DNA of 64,000 nucleotides from contig NZ_AAXW01000015.1 of the NCBI RefSeq assembly GCF_000169335.1, positions 53,181-117,180 on the forward strand, read 5' to 3'. A model generated the notes under the pieces. That model was not told where the DNA came from. It worked only from the letters and a program-made list of their open reading frames with translations, and did no database searches. Made by a program: the position numbers and the translations under genes. Numbering within the stretch: position 1 is the first letter of the stretch; every line of letters starts with the position of its first letter. Positions 63,215 through 64,000 of this stretch are shown here, in pieces. The DNA is from Crocosphaera chwakensis CCY0110 (GTDB taxonomy: Bacteria; Cyanobacteriota; Cyanobacteriia; Cyanobacteriales; Microcystaceae).

Positions 63215-63539
63215 ACTCTGATTTCTTATAATGCTTATATAATAAGGGTTTGAGTCTAGCCCAATGTGTAATTAATTTTGTGTACTCACTTATTACCTTA
63301 GTAATTACAGCAATTTGCAAGTTATTAAATTACAGTCTAAATGAATCATCTGTTTGCTGTTCCCTAACGCGATAACATTTTGTACCTTATCAAGTTGCAA
63401 ACTGCTGTAGTTGTTTAAAGTATCGTATCTTATAGCAGTTGTTTGTGTGATAACCCAAAATTTCTTTTTTAACGAATAACATTATTGATAGATTTTTTGA
63501 GCATTTCCACAGACAGGAATAATTGAAATTTTCATAACT
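63215..63539. other. Intergenic gap holding an inverted-repeat element
   Basis: 325 bp with no ORF. The inverted repeat at 63306-63409 is described separately. No promoter or RNA gene was recognised. Confidence 0.4.
63306..63409. mobile_element. MITE-like inverted-repeat element
   Basis: TACAGCAATTTGCAA (63306-63320) and TTGCAAACTGCTGTA (63395-63409) are reverse complements at 14 of 15 positions, enclosing 74 bp without a gene. The TACAGC ends resemble those at 52481-52585. Target duplication was not established. Confidence 0.45.
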
Positions 63540-64000
63540 TTATTCAATAGCTAAACCGATATTTTTTTTAACTTTAAACCAGAGAAATCTTAATTTCCAG
63601 AATTTGCTAGTTTTCATAGCTTCCATTTCTTGCTTAAGTTCCTGTAAGGTATTTCCTTGGTTGATAACTAAAGCTTGAGATTCTTGCAATTTTGCTTTAA
63701 CTGTTTCTAATTCATTTTTTAGTTGTTCATTGTTTTTTTGAGAAAATGATAATTGTTCTTCAAAATACAAGATAACATCTTGATATTTTAACAGTCTTTT
63801 TTTATCCCAATTATTACCTTTATAGACTTCAGCCGAATTATGAGCTTGCCAATATTCTCCCCTAGTTAATTTAATATCTTTAGTGGATAAACCATCGATA
63901 GCATAAGAGGCTATTGTTCTGGGATAGTAATACCAATTAATATCGTTATGTTGTAACAGCTTGAGATACCATTCAACGTCAGCAACTATCTTATAATTTT
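63540..64000 (-). CDS. GT2 glycosyltransferase, C-terminal part (truncated by window end)
   Basis: The minus-strand frame is open from 63540 to the window edge, well beyond the internal TTG near 63770. The upper part reads KIVADVEWYLKLLQHN, YYYPRTIASYAIDGLSTKDI and LTRGEYWQAHN, typical of the C-terminal region of GT2 enzymes with a DxEW-type motif. A coiled coil (QLSFSQKNNEQLKNELETV and on) and the tail EAMKTSKFWKLRFLWFKVKK follow. The catalytic GT-A start lies outside the window. The tail is shared with the 731-aa methyltransferase downstream. Confidence 0.82.
   Translation of the reverse strand, partial: NYKIVADVEWYLKLLQHNDINWYYYPRTIASYAIDGLSTKDIKLTRGEYWQAHNSAEVYKGNNWDKKRLLKYQDVILYFEEQLSFSQKNNEQLKNELETVKAKLQESQALVINQGNTLQELKQEMEAMKTSKFWKLRFLWFKVKKNIGLAIE

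Overview
The window looks like the chromosome of a low-GC cyanobacterium. HIP1 octamers (GCGATCGC) and close variants recur throughout. Many families are typically cyanobacterial: HetP domain, PEP-CTERM proteins, EGY-like site-2 protease, DUF4336, DUF7682 and a phycobiliprotein-like protein. Gene content suggests a unicellular Crocosphaera/Cyanothece-type organism, but this is inference. No rRNA, tRNA, CRISPR array or intact insertion sequence was recognised.

Region 1 (1-2.1 kb): 3' part of an ALDH3-type aldehyde dehydrogenase, then a DUF3102 protein with a degenerate GGDEF-like C-terminus whose last segment lies in another frame.

Region 2 (2.5-12.7 kb) is the most unusual part. It is a peptide-export locus: an HlyD-type adaptor, a HetP-domain protein whose C-terminus looks like a double-glycine leader plus a short core, five small peptides with the same leader type (I-[ST/A]-[ND]-[LM] ... 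G-[GSA]-Phe), a cytosolic parvulin-type PPIase, a PEP-CTERM protein, and a HetC-like exporter (cNMP-binding domain + C39 peptidase + ABC). HetC and HetP are known as neighbouring heterocyst-differentiation genes in Anabaena. Here the same pair of domains sits in a peptide-secretion locus, and the HetP protein itself carries an apparent C39 recognition sequence. Hairpins and terminators separate the peptide genes. A TTGACA-N17-TATATT promoter and a 27-bp palindrome precede the adaptor gene.

Region 3 (13-44.7 kb) is mostly housekeeping and accessory genes: metallo-beta-lactamase-like protein, S2P protease, WcaF-like acetyltransferase with a GT2, an RND efflux pair, ChaB, UspA, DusA, two PEP-CTERM/Tat-exported phosphohydrolase-like or surface proteins, cysteine desulfurase, MDR dehydrogenase, TsaD, MscS, cysteine synthase, a divergent phycobiliprotein, RibD-like reductase, AraC and Crp regulators, FemAB-like GNAT, CYTH protein. 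There are two decayed genes: a CheA-type receiver fragment and a haloacetate-dehalogenase-like hydrolase split by a G-run.

Region 4 (44.6-64 kb) is a surface-glycan assembly locus: polytopic GT39-like proteins, an FkbM methyltransferase, two very large dual-domain glycosyltransferases, a DPM1-like GT2, several methyltransferases (two with zinc-ribbon N-termini), and a GT2 that runs off the window end. Two otherwise unlike proteins here end in the same AMKTSKFWKLR tail. MITE-like inverted-repeat elements lie in intergenic gaps at 9.3, 52.5 and 63.3 kb.
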